From assembly GCA_013397115.1 (NCBI GenBank), contig VWZW01000987.1:213607-277606 (forward strand): a DNA stretch of 64,000 nucleotides, written 5' to 3'. The notes below the pieces were generated by a model, which was not told the origin of the DNA, did no database searches, and saw only the letters and a program-made list of their open reading frames with translations. Source of the DNA: Edolisoma coerulescens. Lineage: Eukaryota > Chordata > Aves > Passeriformes > Campephagidae. The first letter of the stretch is position 1. Every line of letters begins with the position of its first letter. Shown here piece after piece: positions 61,150 through 64,000 of this stretch. The translations under genes were made by a program, and so were the position numbers.

Positions 61150-61390
61150 TTTTTGTTTTGTTTAAGAGGCTGGGTTACGAATTTTAAACAGGCTCCTGAA
61201 AAACCCAATTACCTCCAGAAGACAACCTGATAAAAGCTGCCTAAGTGGCACTGTGGAAATCGCCTTGTGCAGCAGCTGAGGGAAAACCAACATAACAAAG
61301 CCTTTGGAAATGGAGTTAACCACTTTTAATCCCTCGGTGCAATGAGAAGGACCAATAATTATTTTCTGCAAAGATGTTGGGGGGCGGATA
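61150..61390. promoter_or_regulatory. AT-richer single-copy island, candidate regulatory element
   Basis: About 240 bases of lower GC, with ACGAATTTTAAAC, CCCAATTACC, CCTGATAAAAG, GTTAACCACTTTTAATCC, CCAATAATTATTTTC and GCGGATAAG. GATA-type and homeodomain-type cores are frequent. No repeat or coding signal is seen. It is a candidate conserved non-coding element. Confidence 0.3.
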
Positions 61391-62495
61391 AGTGAAATAA
61401 CTGCCCTGTGCTAATGGGTGGCAGCAGGCTGGGCTGGCAGTGCTGCAGGGATGGGTGCAGGTATTCCCTCTGCCTGGGAGCTTTGCAAGGGCCCACAGAG
61501 GCTGTGACCTTGCAGGGTCCCCGTCTGGCTGTCGGGGGACAATGGGGATGATGCCAGCAGGGAGGTGCCACTCAGGCGTTGCTGACAGCGGATGCTGTGG
61601 CCGATGTGGTGGCACCAGCCAGCCCCATTCCCTTTCCCTGGGCGCCAGCGTGGAGTGGAGCACGGAACTGCCGGGGCCCTGGCACCTGTGCTAACTCCAC
61701 GGAGGCGACTTGCAGGGCTTGGCGGTGCTGAGAGCTTCCTCCTCCATTTGGCTACGGTGCTGCTACCCCAGTCCCTCACATCTCTCCCCATCCCTTCCCT
61801 TCCTGCCTCCCCCAGCAGCTCCAGGCAGCCACCCAGCAGGTGACACTGCCCGGGATGATGCCAAGGAACAGCTGGGCCTAAGGAGTGCCCGCACTGGGCA
61901 CAAGCACCAGGAGCATCCCCCAAACACCAGCCAGAGCTAGCTCAGCTCTGGGACTGTGGGGGTCCCCTGGATCCATCCCTGTCCCAGGAGCAGAGGTGTC
62001 CACAGGGGTGTGCAGGGCAGGAGGCAGTGCCCAGGGCTGGTGACGAGCCCTTGGCTGCTCTTCCCTCGGGAGCCTGGCCAGCAGGGCAGGGCTGGGTGCC
62101 GGCCAGCCCGGTGGCTGCGGTTGCACCGGCATCTGGAGTGCTGGGGCGGGCGGCCTCAGCTCACACGAGCCTCGTGCTTCCCGCAGCAGCAGGGACGGGG
62201 GCTGCTTCGCCCACCTCCCCCGGCCACCCCGCACCCCACGTGGGGACAGTGCTTGGGGACAGTAGTCCAGGCCACCGACTCCCAAGAAAGGCAAGCCCGA
62301 CTTAGTACTGGGCACTGGCACAAAGGGATGTTCCCTGCCAGTTTGGCCTCAGCTCATACTGGGAGCAGTCCTCTGGCACACTGGGATCTACTGGAGGAGG
62401 GCTGTGCTTAATGAGCCGAGGCATCTCCAAAGATTGAAAGGCTCAAGGACCCATCCCAGGAACAAAAGGAGGCGTTTTTCAGGCGCTGAGAGACG
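61391..62495. other. GC-rich non-coding stretch
   Basis: No gene, repeat or convincing exon boundary is recognised. CpG density rises toward the right. Confidence 0.5.
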
Positions 62496-62570
62496 GGCTC
62501 GTTAATTCCTCCTGGCTGTCACACTTATCTGTAATGAATTTGTGCTCCGCTGTATTATTTTTAATACAAT
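62496..62570. promoter_or_regulatory. AT-rich island with hairpin-forming TATA-like palindrome
   Basis: GCTCGTTAATTCC, ACTTATCTGTAATGAATTTG and the inverted repeat TGTATTA-TTTT-TAATACA (62,551-62,568) form an AT-rich patch directly upstream of a CpG-rich block. The palindrome has a perfect 7-base stem and 4-base loop. It could contribute a TATA-like element to a promoter at 62.6 kb, or be a protein-binding palindrome. Confidence 0.3.
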
Positions 62571-62720
62571 AGCAGCGGTGCCGCCCGCCCACCGCCCAGC
62601 TGCCGGGAGCGCTGACGTCAACGCCCGGAGCAGGGCTGCCGCAGGACGGACGGACGGACGGACAGACGGACGGGCCAAGCGCAGGCCTGTCTTGCCGCCC
62701 ACATGCCCGTCCCACCAGCT
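62571..62720. promoter_or_regulatory. CpG-rich block with consensus CRE and (GGAC)n
   Basis: The CpG-dense sequence holds a full palindromic cAMP response element, TGACGTCA, at 62,613-62,620. About 25 bases further on is a GGAC tetranucleotide microsatellite (about 62,644-62,674, one interruption). CpG-rich context, CRE and the AT-rich patch just upstream together fit a promoter. No transcript or downstream coding exon can be named. Confidence 0.4.
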
Positions 62721-63730
62721 GCCAGCAGGCAGAGCGGGGCTGGGCTCGAGGGCAGGAGGCTTTTTTACCTCGGAGGTGGAAAAAGGAGTTGTTGGTCAAC
62801 GCCAGGCTGCGGGCTCGGGGCTGGTGGAGCTGGGTTGTGCCGGGGGGTATTTTTGGGAGCAGGGAGAGCGGGTGAACAAGAGGGACGAGTCCCTGATGTG
62901 CTGTCCCTGTGCTGGGAGTTGTCCGTGGCAGCGGCCGTGCGTTGAGGCAGGAGCTGGCAGAGGGTGCACGCACACGGATCTGTCGGTGCCGCATCCCTGT
63001 GGAGGTGGCACTTGCGAGCCAGTTTTGGCCCCCCCCGGCTGCGAGATGTCCCCCCACTCCTGCCCCACATCCTGCATTCGCCCCCAGGCTTCCCACAGCA
63101 GCCCCAGCAGCGCCCAGCAGCACCGGCAGCATCTCCACAGCCCACCCCAAGAGGCTTGTGGGGGCAGCTGCAGCCCGTCCCAGCTCCCTGCAGCCTCCCA
63201 CGTTTACGGGGGGACATCCCTGAAAGGATCCCGCGCCCAGACCCTCTCCAACACCCTTCTGGGCCCCCGCAGGCTGCTACTCCAGAGCCTCACTATTAAA
63301 CACCAGCTATCCCAAAGCCCGGCTCCAAGCACCACTAATGTGATTTGCACAGGGCTCATCTTGTCTCTAAGAACCCAGGGCTGGATTCATTAGGAGGCAC
63401 CGGCTGCCACTCTGAGGGGCACACACCGTCCCTATGCATGGGGACAAGGGAGGGACACCCGGGGAGTTCTGTCCCGCACTGCAGGGAAGGAACACAGGAG
63501 GGGCTGCAGGAGCCCATCTCCCTTCGGGCAGGTGCAGGGGGGCCGGGCAGGGTGGTGCGCCCCATTTCCTGCGCGGGAATCCCTTCGCTGAAGGGGGTCC
63601 TGAGCTCCGTGGGCATCATATCCTCGATGCCACCGCAAACCCCCTCCGGCATCCCCTCCCTGAGCACCCCATACCCGCCCTGGGAGCCACGCGGGGGGAA
63701 CAGCACCAAAAATCCAAAGCTGGGGCCCCC
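62721..63730. other. GC-rich stretch, possible promoter-proximal or transcribed sequence
   Basis: About 1 kb of GC-rich sequence with continued CpG content and long multi-phase open frames (up to 283 codons) that have Pro/Ser/Ala-rich, non-protein-like composition. A lower-GC patch at 63,285-63,390 (CTCACTATTAAACACC, CACTAATGTGATTTGC) may be another regulatory island. No known gene product is recognised. Confidence 0.45.
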
Positions 63731-64000
63731 GAGCGGCAGCTGTTGGCGGAGGGGGGAGGGAGGGTGAGATGATTTATCAGGGACTTTTAATTAAACTCCC
63801 GCAGCCGCCTCGCGCCGCTGCAGAGGGGGCCGGGGTGCTGCGGGTCGGGGGGCTGGGTGAGGGAGCCGGGGGGTGCTGGACTGGGGGCACCTCCGGCTGA
63901 TTAATGCCTCGTTTCGCCCGTTAATTGCCGCGGCGGTGAATCATTAACCCGGCGCAGGAGGCGCTTGCCCCGTCCCTCGGCTGCGGGAGCGCGGGGTGGT
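63731..64000. promoter_or_regulatory. CpG-rich block with homeodomain-type sites at window edge
   Basis: CpG-dense sequence interrupted by TTTAATTAAA (perfect palindrome, 63,786-63,795). Three TAAT cores follow within about 55 bases (GATTAATG, GTTAATTG, CATTAACC between 63,898 and 63,950). This combination is typical of developmental-type regulatory CpG islands. The element is cut by the window end, so its gene cannot be assigned. Confidence 0.4.

Noticed and set aside
1..64000. An undescribed multi-gene system or mobile cassette
   Set aside because: Apart from HRH2 no coding gene can be supported. The remaining content is non-coding vertebrate DNA with CR1 relics, simple repeats and candidate regulatory islands.

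Overview
This is vertebrate nuclear DNA, almost certainly from a bird. Two observations support this. First, there is one intact histamine H2 receptor gene (HRH2). Second, the recognisable interspersed repeats are CR1-type LINE fragments of different ages, including a typical avian 3'-end CR1 copy about 440 bp upstream of the HRH2 coding exon. There are no bacterial gene arrays, CRISPR arrays, tRNA or rRNA genes. Many moderate open frames are non-coding sequence, especially in the GC-rich right half.

Layout. Positions 1-24 kb are gene-poor DNA of moderate GC, with old CR1 remnants (about 2.4, 15.7 and 19.1 kb), long A/T homopolymer tracts (10.7, 11.0, 15.0 kb) and one unexplained 344-codon open frame on the minus strand (9.4-10.4 kb). 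At 24.2-24.46 kb a purine-rich, CpG-bearing block ends in splice-donor-like sequences and could be a non-coding first exon of HRH2. A possible intron of about 5.7 kb follows; it holds a possible CR1 reverse-transcriptase relic, a 42-bp tandem repeat and the young CR1 copy. HRH2 itself lies at 30,213-31,298 on the plus strand: 361 codons, uninterrupted, with a 3' splice acceptor directly before the start and a consensus 5' splice donor overlapping its stop codon.

From 31.3 kb to the end no protein-coding exon is recognisable. GC and CpG content rise visibly, with CpG-rich blocks near 37.4, 40.1-40.5, 53.4-54.0, 59.1-59.3, 62.6 and 63.7-64.0 kb. Between them lie short AT-rich islands packed with TAAT-type homeodomain motifs (38.0, 41.58, 42.4, 45.4, 47.5, 57.1, 61.2, 62.5, 63.9 kb). 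They have the look of candidate regulatory elements, although conservation cannot be tested here. A 230-base assembly gap lies at 53,134-53,363. In mammals HRH2 is followed by the neuronal gene CPLX2; its coding exons are not visible here, but the CpG- and CRE-bearing right end could belong to the regulatory domain or 5' non-coding part of that or another neighbour (inference).

I found no convincing undescribed multi-gene system. The best leads are the stop codon embedded in a splice donor in HRH2, the long minus-strand open frame, the CRE/CpG block at 62.6 kb and the homeodomain-motif islands.
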